Assembly: GCA_002342985.1 (NCBI GenBank)
Contig: DDRC01000001.1
Location: 30,026 to 53,678, forward strand
Direction of reading: 5' to 3'
DNA: 23,653 nucleotides
Source: Flavobacteriales bacterium UBA2426
Lineage (GTDB): Bacteria > Bacteroidota > Bacteroidia > Flavobacteriales_F > PHOS-HE28
Shown here: positions 15,055 through 22,494 of the stretch, one piece after another
Layout of the letters: every line of letters begins with the position of its first letter
How positions within the stretch are numbered: position 1 is the first letter of the stretch
Position numbers and translations under genes: made by a program
The notes under the pieces: model-generated
Told to the model about the DNA's origin: nothing
The model's database searches: none
What the model saw: only the letters and a program-made list of their open reading frames with translations

Positions 15055-15639
15055 TCAGTCTTCCTTCGGCACCACCACCTTCTCCTTGTGCTCGGTGCGC
15101 AGCTTGCCATGGAAGAACCAGTCGATGAGGCCATAATGCAGGCCGCGCATCAGGCCTGTGCGGTGCTTGCCTAGCACGCCGCGCTTGCCGCTGAGCTTCT
15201 GCAGCACACGGGTGAGCTTCACCTCGACATCGGCTTGCTTCATCTTCGGGGCATTCTTCTTGGCCCACGCCAAGGTGCGCTCGAAGAGCTCTTGCTTGGT
15301 GAGCAGTCGGCCCGCTGATTTCACGGCGTCCACCACCATCATGTCCCATGGACTCAGGCGATAGCCGCCCACAACGGTGCGCTTCTTCCTGCGGCCGGGT
15401 TTGCGCCGGCGACCCTTGCGCTTGGCCGCCTTCTCGGCGGCGGGGCGTCCGGCCCCCCGCTTCGGGGCGGCTTCCTGCCCTTCGGTCTGCTGGCCTTCCT
15501 CCTTCAGCCCGCGCAGCTTCTTCAGCTCGCTGATCGCATCACGCACACGCTCAAGCTTGTACATGAGCTGCCGCCGCTCGGCGAAATACTCGGTGAGCAG
15601 CGCGTCCAACTCTTCCTTCTTCAAACGTTCACGGGCCAT
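15055..15639 (-). CDS. Basic, probably DNA-binding, nucleoid-associated-like protein
   Basis: The 194-residue protein has three parts. Residues ~5-45 form a charged coiled coil (LDALLTEYFAERRQLMYKLE). Residues ~60-87 form a very basic linker with KRGAGRP, an AT-hook-like core, and KRKGRRRKPGRRKKR. From ~90 on, a compact domain (GYRLSPWDMMVVDAVKSAGR, LTKQELFERTLAWAKKN, LTRVLQKLSGKRGVLGKHRT) looks like a winged helix-turn-helix. Coiled coil plus AT-hook plus winged helix suggests an oligomeric DNA-binding protein. I do not recognise a named family, so this is inference. The ATG at 15639 is preceded at 34 bases by TAGCTTCG. It is likely its own transcription unit, downstream of selD. Confidence 0.8.
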   Translation of the reverse strand: MARERLKKEELDALLTEYFAERRQLMYKLERVRDAISELKKLRGLKEEGQQTEGQEAAPKRGAGRPAAEKAAKRKGRRRKPGRRKKRTVVGGYRLSPWDMMVVDAVKSAGRLLTKQELFERTLAWAKKNAPKMKQADVEVKLTRVLQKLSGKRGVLGKHRTGLMRGLHYGLIDWFFHGKLRTEHKEKVVVPKED

Positions 15640-15673
15640 GTTGGTATGAATTGAATGGATGAAAGACCGGCGG

Positions 15674-15681
15674 CGAAGCTA
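15674..15681 (-). promoter_or_regulatory. -7-like element TAGCTTCG before the basic DNA-binding-like gene
   Basis: The minus strand carries TAGCTTCG, identical to the elements at 7523 and 12737. It lies in the 68-base gap after selD and ends 34 bases before the ATG at 15639. A TTG lies 11 bases upstream, too close for the usual layout. Confidence 0.45.
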
Positions 15682-15707
15682 GGGGGTTGATTCAACGTGC
15701 GCTTGCT

Positions 15708-16763
15708 TCATCGGATGAATACCCTTTTCCCGGCCGTGAAGGGCAGCATTCGTCCGATAATCCGTGCCGGGGTGCCGGCCGATTCGCAAACCCGTAGTAT
15801 CTCGTCCGTTTCGCTTGGAGCTGCGCTGATGAGCAGCCCGCCGCTCGTTTGAGGGTCGCTGAGCAGCATCATCCTGTCCATGGCGGAGGCGCCATCAACC
15901 TCGTCCGCATACGCCTTCCAGTTCCGGAAGGTGCCGTCGGGGTAGCACCCGAGCCCCAGATAGGTGCGCGCCTCCGTGATGACGGGGACCTCATCGAACG
16001 GCAGCTCGGCCGCAAGGCCGCTGCCATGGCACATCTCCAGCAGGTGGCCCAGCAACCCGAATCCCGTCACATCGGTCATGGCATGCACGCCAAGAAGGGC
16101 TCCCAAACGCTCACCGGCCGAATTGATGCGCGTCATCCAGTCGGTGCCGATAGCCATGTGCTCTGGGCGCAGCGTGCCGCGCTTCATGGCCGTGGCCATG
16201 ATGCCGAGGCCGATCGGCTTGGTCAGGAGCAGCACATCACCTGCGCGCGCAGTGTCGTTGCGCTTGATGTGCGCCAACGGCGCCTCACCGGTGACGGCCA
16301 GCCCGAAGAAGGGCTCCGGTGCATCGATGCTGTGGCCGCCGGCGAGTGCGATGCCTGCCGCGTGGCAGGCGCTTCGCCCGCCGTCGAGGACGCGGGCGGC
16401 GACATCAGCGGGCAGCTTCTCCACCGGCCAGCCTAGAATGGCGATGGCGAGCAAGGGACGCCCGCCCATGGCATATACATCGCTAAGCGCGTTGGTGGCG
16501 GCAATCCGGCCGAAGTCGAAGGCATCGTCGACGATGGGAGAGAAGAAATCCGTGGTGCTGATGAGGGCACGGCCCTGCCCCATGTCGTAAACCGCTGCAT
16601 CGTCCTTGGTGCCGTATCCGACCAGCAGGCGTGGATCGGGAAAGGTTCCCAGCTCGGAACGGAGCACCTGCTCCAAGACGGCAGGTGCGATCTTGCAGCC
16701 GCAGCCGGCGCCATGGCTGTACTGGGTGAGGCGGTTGGGCTCAGGAGGCTGGGGCGTGGGCAT
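15708..16763 (-). CDS. selD: Selenide, water dikinase (selenophosphate synthase)
   Basis: SelD uses ATP and selenide to make selenophosphate, the selenium donor for tRNA selenouridine and selenocysteine. The 351-residue protein aligns by eye with E. coli SelD from end to end: LTQYSHGAGCGCKIAP with the catalytic Cys at residue 21 (E. coli Cys17) and Lys24, DDAAVYDMG, STTDFFSPIVDDAFDFG, ATNALSDVYAMGG, AGGHSIDAPEPFFGLAVTG, MTDVTGFGLLGHL and DPQTSGGLL. Both cysteines are encoded by TGC, so this is not a selenoprotein version. The ATG at 16763 gives the normal N-terminus and overlaps the end of selU by 23 bases. The selU-selD pairing indicates use of selenophosphate for tRNA modification. Confidence 0.97.
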   Translation of the reverse strand: MPTPQPPEPNRLTQYSHGAGCGCKIAPAVLEQVLRSELGTFPDPRLLVGYGTKDDAAVYDMGQGRALISTTDFFSPIVDDAFDFGRIAATNALSDVYAMGGRPLLAIAILGWPVEKLPADVAARVLDGGRSACHAAGIALAGGHSIDAPEPFFGLAVTGEAPLAHIKRNDTARAGDVLLLTKPIGLGIMATAMKRGTLRPEHMAIGTDWMTRINSAGERLGALLGVHAMTDVTGFGLLGHLLEMCHGSGLAAELPFDEVPVITEARTYLGLGCYPDGTFRNWKAYADEVDGASAMDRMMLLSDPQTSGGLLISAAPSETDEILRVCESAGTPARIIGRMLPFTAGKRVFIR

Positions 16764-17769
16764 GGTGCGCAAGTCGTTCAGCAAGGCCACGAAGGTCGTC
16801 TGCGCGGGCCGGGAGCCGCACCACCCGCCCAGGGTCGCGGGCTTCAAGGCCCCGCAAGTAGGCCTTGTCGTAGTAGGTCAGCGTGAGGATGGCCACGGTC
16901 CGCAGGTCTCCGTTCCGCAGGGCCGCCAGCGCCTCTTTGCAGTGCTGCGGCCCCATGCGCCGTTCGATGCGCTTCACAGCCTCGGCCAGCGCCTCGGCAG
17001 GGTAGCTGCCGTAGCCTGCCACGAGCCGCTCTGCGCGCTCCTCCTGAGGCATTTCGGCGAAGAGGAGCAGGGCGGAGCGCATCGCATCGAAGAATGGCTG
17101 CGGGATGCGGCACCTCCCGATCATCAGGCTCTCGTCCTCCACCCAAACGGTGCGGGCAGGGTCCATGCCCCGGCGTGCATCCCAGAGGAGGTTCTCGAAG
17201 TGCTCGCTCGTCGGCTGCGGCAACTCTCCCAACGCCCCGAATGAGGAGCCCTTGTGATGCGCCAGGGCCTCGAGGTCTATGACCTGCTCGCCGAGCGCCC
17301 TGAGGTGCGCGAGCGTTTCCGTTTTGCCCGTTCCGGTGTAACCGCCGAGCACGCGGAGTGCCGGTGGATCCCCGAACGAGGCCAGCACGTGGTTGCGGAA
17401 GGCCTTATAGCCGCCATTCAGGGTGATCACCTCCGGGAATCCGGCCTTGTCCAGCAGCCATGCAACGCTGGCGCTCCGCTCACCGCCCCGCCAGCAATGG
17501 ACGCGGATGTGGCCATCCGGTGCGATCGCCCTTGCTTGCGATACCATGCCGGCCAGCTTCGGCCCCGCTGCCCGTAGCCCCTCGAGCACAGCGGCATCGC
17601 GCCCCTTCTGCTTGTAGAGGGTGCCCACGATGGCACGCTCCTCGTCCGTGAAGAGGGGAAGGGAGTGGGCGCCGGGGATATGGCCTTGCGCGAACTCCTG
17701 CGGGGACCGGACATCGATGATGGGCGTGCTGCGGCCCAGGTAGTCGGTTGTCCCCAAGGCCTTCGTCAT
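16741..17769 (-). CDS. selU: tRNA 2-selenouridine synthase
   Basis: SelU (MnmH) converts 2-thiouridine at the wobble position of certain tRNAs to 2-selenouridine through a geranylated intermediate, using selenophosphate. The 342-residue protein has an N-terminal rhodanese domain (IIDVRSPQEFAQGHIPGA; catalytic Cys92 in VHCWRGGERS) and a C-terminal P-loop domain with Walker A GGYTGTGKT at ~142-150, followed by LGEQVIDLEALAHHKGSSFG. Length is close to E. coli SelU (364). The ATG at 17769 begins just ahead of the rhodanese fold. It lies 37 bases downstream of the unknown 133-residue gene and overlaps selD by 23 bases, so the three probably form one operon. No selA, selB or tRNA-Sec gene occurs in this window. 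Confidence 0.96.
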   Translation of the reverse strand: MTKALGTTDYLGRSTPIIDVRSPQEFAQGHIPGAHSLPLFTDEERAIVGTLYKQKGRDAAVLEGLRAAGPKLAGMVSQARAIAPDGHIRVHCWRGGERSASVAWLLDKAGFPEVITLNGGYKAFRNHVLASFGDPPALRVLGGYTGTGKTETLAHLRALGEQVIDLEALAHHKGSSFGALGELPQPTSEHFENLLWDARRGMDPARTVWVEDESLMIGRCRIPQPFFDAMRSALLLFAEMPQEERAERLVAGYGSYPAEALAEAVKRIERRMGPQHCKEALAALRNGDLRTVAILTLTYYDKAYLRGLEARDPGRVVRLPARADDLRGLAERLAHHAHAPAS

Positions 17770-17806
17770 GCCTGCGAGCGGTGTTCGCCTCCGGATCCCA
17801 CGGGCC

Positions 17807-18208
17807 TCACGTGATGGGATTCAGCATCACGCTGAACACGGTGATGCTGTTGGGGTCGCGGTCGTAGAAGAGCTTGTCGAGGGCCTCCAGCACGTTCTTG
17901 GCCCGGAAATACGAGGTCTGCAGCCCGTTGTCGCCGCGCGCGCTCCATTGGATGGTGTAGCTGCTTGTGCGCTCCTTGTAAGTCTTGACGTAGTCCAGCA
18001 TCTCGCGCAGCGCATCCACCTTGTCGCTGCCCACGGTGGCGTGGAACAGGAAGCTCTGGTTGTGCTTGGGGTTGAGCGTGATCAGGTGCAACCGGGTCTT
18101 CTTGCCCTTCGTGCCGAAGGAGAAGACGAGGCTGTCCTTGCCGAGCCCGATGTAATCGCCGATCTCCTTCTGCAGGCGGGCGGTCTCCAGGTTGCGGTCC
18201 TTGGTCAT
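17807..18208 (-). CDS. Conserved-looking protein of unknown function upstream of selU
   Basis: The 133-residue soluble protein has no signal peptide or membrane span. Its sequence alternates strands and helices: GDYIGLGKDSLVFSFG, KKTRLHLITLNPKHNQSFLF, KVDALREMLDYVKTYKERTS, SYTIQWSARG, and AKNVLEALDKLFYDRDPNSI before SVMLNPIT. It looks like a small alpha/beta fold. I recognise no family. The ATG at 18208 was chosen because the frame upstream of it is only the shadow of the dehydratase gene, and because TACCTTCG lies 20 bases upstream. The 37-base gap to selU suggests cotranscription, so a link to selenium or tRNA modification is possible but unproven. Confidence 0.8.
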   Translation of the reverse strand: MTKDRNLETARLQKEIGDYIGLGKDSLVFSFGTKGKKTRLHLITLNPKHNQSFLFHATVGSDKVDALREMLDYVKTYKERTSSYTIQWSARGDNGLQTSYFRAKNVLEALDKLFYDRDPNSITVFSVMLNPIT

Positions 18209-18228
18209 GCAGCGCGTGATGAATGGGG

Positions 18229-18236
18229 CGAAGGTA
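18229..18236 (-). promoter_or_regulatory. -7-like element TACCTTCG before the selenium operon
   Basis: The minus strand reads TACCTTCG, ending 20 bases before the ATG at 18208. A TTG (complement of 18260-18262) is found 23 bases upstream, at the long end of the allowed spacing. It would drive the unknown gene, selU and selD. Confidence 0.45.
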
Positions 18237-18288
18237 CCGGCTCGACGGCCATCAGGGGCCAAGCGCTGGCGGTGCGCCTTCGAACGAC

Positions 18289-20121
18289 TCACCCTTGCCG
18301 CTCGGGCCGGTACTCGGGAATCAGCGAACGCAAGGCCTCCACCGCATCGCCATTCCTCAATGCGAGCAATTCCTGCGTCCGCTGCTCCACCAGGATGGGG
18401 TCGACCGGTGCCACCTGGCCGATGAGGATGCGTGGATGATGCGTTGGACGTGTCCGTTCGCTGCTTGCTAGCAGTTCCTCGTAGAGCTTCTCTCCGGGGC
18501 GCAGGCCGGTGTAGGCCACCTCGATGTCCGTGCCCGGTTCCATGCCGCTCAGCCTGATCATCTTTTCGGCGAGGTCGGCGATCCGCACCGGCCGGCCCAT
18601 GTCGAATACGAAGATTTCGCCACCCCTGCCCATGGCTGCGGCCTCGAGCACAAGCCGGCAAGCCTCGGGGATGGTCATGAAGTATCGGGTGACCTCGGGG
18701 TGGGTCACCGTTACGGGGCCACCCGCCTCGATCTGCCTCCGGAACAGCGGTATCACCGAACCGCTGCTGCCGAGCACGTTGCCGAAGCGTGTGGTGACGA
18801 AGGCGGTTGAGCACCCCTCCGCGGCGGCGCCAACCACCATCTCGGCCGCCCGCTTGGTTGCGCCCATCACGCTGGTCGGGTTCACGGCCTTGTCCGTGCT
18901 GATGAGCACGAATCGCTCCACGCCGTGTGCGCAGGCCAGGCGCGCGAGGTTCCGCGTGCCGCCGATGTTGGTGCGGATGGCCTCCTCGGGCTGCGCCTCC
19001 ATCAGCGGCACATGCTTGTAAGCGGCCGCATGGAACACCACCTGGGGACGCACAAGGGCAAAGGCCTCCTCCAGGCGTTCGGCATCCCGCACATCGGCCA
19101 CGAGCACGCGCAAGCGGCTGCCATGGCCCTTGCCGACCAGTTCCATCTGTACATCGTAAAGCCCGCTCTCGGCGATGTCGAGCAAGGCCAGCGACGAAAC
19201 GTCCATCGCGCTCAGCTGCCGCACCAGCTCGCTGCCGATGCTGCCCGCAGCTCCGGTCACCAGCACGCGCTTCCCGGCCAGCAAGGTCCGCACGGCCTCC
19301 TGCTCCAGTTGGATCACCGGGCGCCCCAGGAGGTCCTCGATGCGCACTTCCTGGATCTGCCTTGCGCTGAGCTGGCCATTGATCCAGTCGCTCACCGGCG
19401 GGATCGTGAGCACGGTCACTTTCGCCGCGATGCAGGCGTCCACGACCCTCCGACGATGCTCGGGGTCGGGCTTCCCGATGGCGATGATGACCTGGTCGAT
19501 GGTATCATCCTTCAGCAGGTTCGCGAGGTTGGCCGCGGGATGGATGGGGACCCCCTCGAGCCGTTTCCCAGCCTTGCGGGCATCATCATCGATGAAGGCG
19601 GCCACCTCGTACCGCATCGAGCCTTCCCGCTCCAGCGTGCGTTTGGTGATGAGGCCGGCCTCGCCGGCCCCATGGATGACCACCCGGACGCGTTCCTTCC
19701 CCGCACCGCGACTCCGCAGGTGGAGCAGCTTGAAGGCGATGCGCACGGTGATCAGCAGCATGGCGGTGGCCATGAAGTCGATGATGATCACGGCCCGGGG
19801 CAGGAAATAGACCCCGTCGAAGAACAGGTAGCGCAGCACGCTGATCGCCCCCAAGGCGGCAGTGCCGCCGAGCACGGTGAGGAAGAGCCGGCGCGCATCC
19901 TCGGTGCTGGTGTGACGCACCATGATGCGCGGGATGCCAGCGATGAGGAAGGAGGCCCCGCGCACGAGCAGGAAGAGCGGCAGCACGGGCAGCAGCAGGT
20001 CCACCTCATGCTGCGGCACCTGGAAATTGAAACGGAGCAGGTAAGCGGAAGCCAGGGCCGCCAGGCACAGCAACAGGTCGATGACAAGGATGCCCCAGCG
20101 GGGGAAGAGGCGGCCGGCCAT
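18289..20121 (-). CDS. CapD/WbpM/PglF-type UDP-sugar 4,6-dehydratase, membrane-bound
   Basis: This family removes water from UDP-GlcNAc-type sugars to start the synthesis of deoxy or diamino sugars for surface polysaccharides and glycans. The 610-residue protein begins with four hydrophobic spans (~8-125), followed by a Rossmann-like domain (HGAGEAGLITKRTL, ~145-240) and the SDR catalytic domain with GAAGSIGSE (~290), the substrate segment HAAAYKHVPLMEAQPEEAI, and STDKAVNPTSVMGATKRAAE (~405-425). The catalytic triad has Met in place of the usual Tyr (SMK type), as in WbpM and PglF. I chose the ATG at 20121, which directly precedes the first span and lies 6 bases after TATCTTCG. An in-frame ATG at 20166 would place the start upstream of that element. 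It is divergent from the glycosyltransferase, which fits a polysaccharide role. Confidence 0.92.
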   Translation of the reverse strand: MAGRLFPRWGILVIDLLLCLAALASAYLLRFNFQVPQHEVDLLLPVLPLFLLVRGASFLIAGIPRIMVRHTSTEDARRLFLTVLGGTAALGAISVLRYLFFDGVYFLPRAVIIIDFMATAMLLITVRIAFKLLHLRSRGAGKERVRVVIHGAGEAGLITKRTLEREGSMRYEVAAFIDDDARKAGKRLEGVPIHPAANLANLLKDDTIDQVIIAIGKPDPEHRRRVVDACIAAKVTVLTIPPVSDWINGQLSARQIQEVRIEDLLGRPVIQLEQEAVRTLLAGKRVLVTGAAGSIGSELVRQLSAMDVSSLALLDIAESGLYDVQMELVGKGHGSRLRVLVADVRDAERLEEAFALVRPQVVFHAAAYKHVPLMEAQPEEAIRTNIGGTRNLARLACAHGVERFVLISTDKAVNPTSVMGATKRAAEMVVGAAAEGCSTAFVTTRFGNVLGSSGSVIPLFRRQIEAGGPVTVTHPEVTRYFMTIPEACRLVLEAAAMGRGGEIFVFDMGRPVRIADLAEKMIRLSGMEPGTDIEVAYTGLRPGEKLYEELLASSERTRPTHHPRILIGQVAPVDPILVEQRTQELLALRNGDAVEALRSLIPEYRPERQG

Positions 20122-20127
20122 GGTGGC

Positions 20128-20135
20128 CGAAGATA
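20128..20135 (-). promoter_or_regulatory. -7-like element TATCTTCG before the dehydratase gene
   Basis: The minus strand reads TATCTTCG, then GCCACC, then the ATG at 20121. The same octamer occurs on the opposite strand at 20186-20193, before the glycosyltransferase. It decides the start: the upstream ATG at 20166 would not be on a transcript made from here. Confidence 0.45.
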
Positions 20136-20185
20136 GCGGCCGGTGCCATGGTGCATGGGTCCCCATCCAGCTGCAAGGCCCCGTC

Positions 20186-20193
20186 TATCTTCG
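20186..20193 (+). promoter_or_regulatory. -7-like element TATCTTCG before the glycosyltransferase operon
   Basis: TATCTTCG is identical to the divergent element at 20128-20135; 50 bases separate them. It ends 17 bases before a short leader ORF and 40 bases before the glycosyltransferase ATG. No TTG is seen at the expected upstream distance. Confidence 0.4.
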
Positions 20194-20210
20194 ACGCCGC
20201 TCATCCGCCC

Positions 20211-20234
20211 ATGAGCCGGCCCTACGAAGCCTGA
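20211..20234 (+). other. Seven-codon upstream ORF overlapping the glycosyltransferase start
   Basis: ATG at 20211 opens the frame MSRPYEA and stops at TGA 20232-20234, which overlaps the glycosyltransferase ATG at 20234 as TGATG. Such an overlap could couple initiation of the main gene to translation of the leader peptide. It could also be chance. Confidence 0.3.
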
Positions 20235-21325
20235 TGCCCTCGATCCTCTTCATCGCCAGCCACCGGCCGGGCCGAAGCCCCAGCCAGCGGTACCGATTCG
20301 AGCAGTTCGTGCCCTATTGGGAGCATCACGGCGTCACGGTGCGCCATGCCTGGATCATCGATGAGGAGGACGACAAGGCCTTCTATGCACCGGGCCGGCT
20401 GCTGGAGAAGGCGAGGATCTACCGGAAGAGCCTGCGGCGCCGTCGCGAGCATGTGCGGCTGGCCCGCGATTTCGACCTCGTGTTCATCCAGCGCGAGGCC
20501 CTTATGACCGGCAGCATCCGTTTCGAGCGCGCGCTGGCCGCCACCGGTAAGCCGGTCATCTATGATTTCGATGATGCCATCTGGCGTATGGACGTCAGTG
20601 CCGGGAACAGGCGGCTGCGCTGGCTGAAGGATCCGGGGAAGACCTCTGCCATCATCGCCCTGGCCACGCACGTGATTGCCGGCAACGACTACCTGGCCGA
20701 CTATGCAAGGGCCTACAATCCGCGCGTCGAGGTGATTCCCACGGTGGTCGACACGGACCGCTACCGGCCGCTGCCAGCCCCGGCCCGGGCCGATGGCCGC
20801 GTCATCATCGGCTGGACGGGCAGCCTCACGAGCATCGCGCTGCTGCAGGAGGCCGCGCCCATGCTGCGCGCCCTGCAGGGGGAGCTCGGCGACCGCATCG
20901 GGTTCCGCTTCATCTGCGACCGGCCCGTGGAGGTGGCCGGCCTACGCGCCGAGCAGGTGCGCTGGAGCGCGGAGACAGAGCCCGAGGACCTCGCGCCGAT
21001 CGACATCGGCATCATGCCCCTGCCCGATAACGAGTGGAGCCGCGGCAAGTGCGGGTTCAAGGGGCTACAGTACATGGGCATGGGCAAGGCCGTGGTGCTA
21101 TCCCGGGTGGGCGTGAACCGGTCCATCGTGGAGGACGGTGTGAATGGATTCCTGGCCGGCTCCGCTGAGGAATGGATGGCGCGGCTGCGGATGCTGGTGG
21201 CGGATGCCGAACTTCGCCGCCGCTTAGGAGCGGCTGCCCGCCTGACCGTGGAGCAACGGTACTCCACCGTTGCTTGGCGGGACCGGTACCTGGAGCTCTT
21301 CAACGCACTCACCCAACGCACATGA
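20234..21325 (+). CDS. Glycosyltransferase, GT4/GT-B type
   Basis: The 363-residue protein has the two-domain GT-B layout. The N-terminal half holds [45 protein letters not shown] and [20 protein letters not shown], followed by [11 protein letters not shown]. The C-terminal half holds [40 protein letters not shown], then [18 protein letters not shown] and [12 protein letters not shown], which form the nucleotide-sugar binding part. It probably adds a sugar during surface polysaccharide or lipid-linked glycan synthesis. The ATG at 20234 starts immediately before the first beta strand. Its stop overlaps the gcvT start as ATGA, so the two are translationally coupled although their pathways differ. 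Donor and acceptor cannot be told from the sequence. Confidence 0.85.
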   Translation: MPSILFIASHRPGRSPSQRYRFEQFVPYWEHHGVTVRHAWIIDEEDDKAFYAPGRLLEKARIYRKSLRRRREHVRLARDFDLVFIQREALMTGSIRFERALAATGKPVIYDFDDAIWRMDVSAGNRRLRWLKDPGKTSAIIALATHVIAGNDYLADYARAYNPRVEVIPTVVDTDRYRPLPAPARADGRVIIGWTGSLTSIALLQEAAPMLRALQGELGDRIGFRFICDRPVEVAGLRAEQVRWSAETEPEDLAPIDIGIMPLPDNEWSRGKCGFKGLQYMGMGKAVVLSRVGVNRSIVEDGVNGFLAGSAEEWMARLRMLVADAELRRRLGAAARLTVEQRYSTVAWRDRYLELFNALTQRT

Positions 21326-22437
21326 GCGATACCACCACCGAACTGAAGCGAACGGCCCTCTCGCACATCCACGAATCACTCGGCGCCAAGATGGTGCCGT
21401 TCGCAGGATACCTGATGCCCGTGCAGTACTCCGGCGTCATCGATGAGCACCATGCCGTGCGCAACGGGGTGGGCGTCTTCGATGTCAGCCACATGGGCGA
21501 ATTCATCGTCCGCGGGCCCGGGGCGCTCGACCTCATCCAGCAGGTGACGACCAACGACGCCTCTAAACTGGCGGTGGGGAAGGTGCAGTACAGCTGCCTT
21601 CCGAACGAGACCGGCGGCATCGTGGATGACCTGCTGGTGTACCGGATGCAGCATGGCGATGACCATCATTACGTGCTGGTGGTCAATGCGAGCAACATCA
21701 CCAAGGATTGGGCGTGGATCAATGCGCGCAACACCCACGATGCCCGCTTGGAGGACATCAGCGACCGGATGAGCCTGTTGGCCGTGCAGGGGCCCAAAGC
21801 GGTGGATACGCTCAAAGGCCTCTTCGCGGAGGATATCGCTTCCATGCCCTACTACACGGCCATGTACGCAGAGATGAAGGGCGTGGGGCTGGTCCTCATC
21901 AGCACCACCGGTTACACCGGTGCCGGCGGGTATGAGGTATATGTGCCGAATCCCTTGGCGGAGAAGGCCTGGCACGCTGTCATGGCGGCCGGCAAGCCCT
22001 TCGGCATCAAGCCATGCGGGCTGGCTGCTCGGGACACCCTGCGCCTGGAGATGGGGTTCTGCCTGTATGGCAATGATATCGACGACACCACTTCGCCGAT
22101 CGAGGCCGGGTTGGGCTGGATCACGAAGTTCACCAAGGATTTCACCAATAGCGCCGCCATCAAGGCGCACAAGGAATCCGGTACCGCCCGCAAGCTGGTT
22201 GGTTTCGAGCTCTTGGAGCGGGGGATCCCCCGGCATGGGAATGCGGTGGTGGATGTACAGGGTGCGACCATCGGCACGGTCACCAGCGGCACCATGAGCC
22301 CTACGCTGAACAAGCCCATCGGCATGGCCTATGTGCCGACCGCATTGAGCGCACCGGGCACCGAGATCATCATCGATGTGCGCGGCAAGCAGCTGAAGGC
22401 GCGCGTGGTGAAGGTGCCCTTCCTGCCGCAAGCCTGA
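21322..22437 (+). CDS. gcvT: Aminomethyltransferase, glycine cleavage system T protein
   Basis: GcvT transfers the aminomethyl carbon from lipoyl-H protein to tetrahydrofolate, giving methylene-THF and ammonia. The 371-residue protein is close to E. coli GcvT in length (364) and has its landmarks: [29 protein letters not shown] with the conserved Asp/His region, [54 protein letters not shown] and PRHGNAVV. The ATG at 21322 gives the normal start and overlaps the glycosyltransferase stop. The other glycine cleavage genes (gcvP, gcvH) are not in the window, which is common in Bacteroidota. The T protein is cytoplasmic and housekeeping. Confidence 0.96.
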   Translation: MSDTTTELKRTALSHIHESLGAKMVPFAGYLMPVQYSGVIDEHHAVRNGVGVFDVSHMGEFIVRGPGALDLIQQVTTNDASKLAVGKVQYSCLPNETGGIVDDLLVYRMQHGDDHHYVLVVNASNITKDWAWINARNTHDARLEDISDRMSLLAVQGPKAVDTLKGLFAEDIASMPYYTAMYAEMKGVGLVLISTTGYTGAGGYEVYVPNPLAEKAWHAVMAAGKPFGIKPCGLAARDTLRLEMGFCLYGNDIDDTTSPIEAGLGWITKFTKDFTNSAAIKAHKESGTARKLVGFELLERGIPRHGNAVVDVQGATIGTVTSGTMSPTLNKPIGMAYVPTALSAPGTEIIIDVRGKQLKARVVKVPFLPQA

Positions 22438-22438
22438 G

Positions 22439-22446
22439 TATATTCA
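22439..22446 (+). promoter_or_regulatory. -7-like element TATATTCA before the comB-like gene
   Basis: TATATTCA, a one-base variant of TAnnTTCG, begins 2 bases after the gcvT stop and ends 48 bases before the comB-like ATG. If used, the transcript would have a leader containing the hairpin at 22456-22471. Confidence 0.3.
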
Positions 22447-22455
22447 CGACCAGCA

Positions 22456-22471
22456 GGTCCCGCGTGGGGCC
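22456..22471 (+). other. GC-rich hairpin between gcvT and the comB-like gene
   Basis: GGTCCC-GCGT-GGGGCC pairs over 6 bp (one G-U) with a 4-base loop. It lies in the 57-base gap and could attenuate read-through from gcvT or structure the leader of the next gene. No T tract follows. Confidence 0.3.
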
Positions 22472-22494
22472 GTGATCCCTCGTCCGGAAAGGCC

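Noticed and set aside
16691..16705. Possible selenocysteine codon at the SelD active site
   Set aside because: Both cysteines of GCGCK are TGC; no in-frame TGA is present.
16764..16847. 28-residue N-terminal extension of SelD
   Set aside because: It would lie deep inside selU, and the normal SelD N-terminus starts just before the LTQYSHGAG motif.
17807..18208. DUF3276/Pur-alpha-like single-strand nucleic acid binding protein
   Set aside because: Size and strand pattern are vaguely similar, but I cannot see the conserved PUR repeat residues, so the name is not supported.
18209..18814. N-terminal extension of the unknown 133-residue protein
   Set aside because: The added part is basic, repetitive and antisense to the dehydratase; a promoter-like element and an ATG at 18208 mark the real start.
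18925..20136. 403-codon plus-strand frame opposite the dehydratase gene, and a 351-codon minus-strand frame (21376-22431) opposite gcvT
   Set aside because: Composition artefacts of GC-rich coding DNA; the real strand carries unmistakable motifs.
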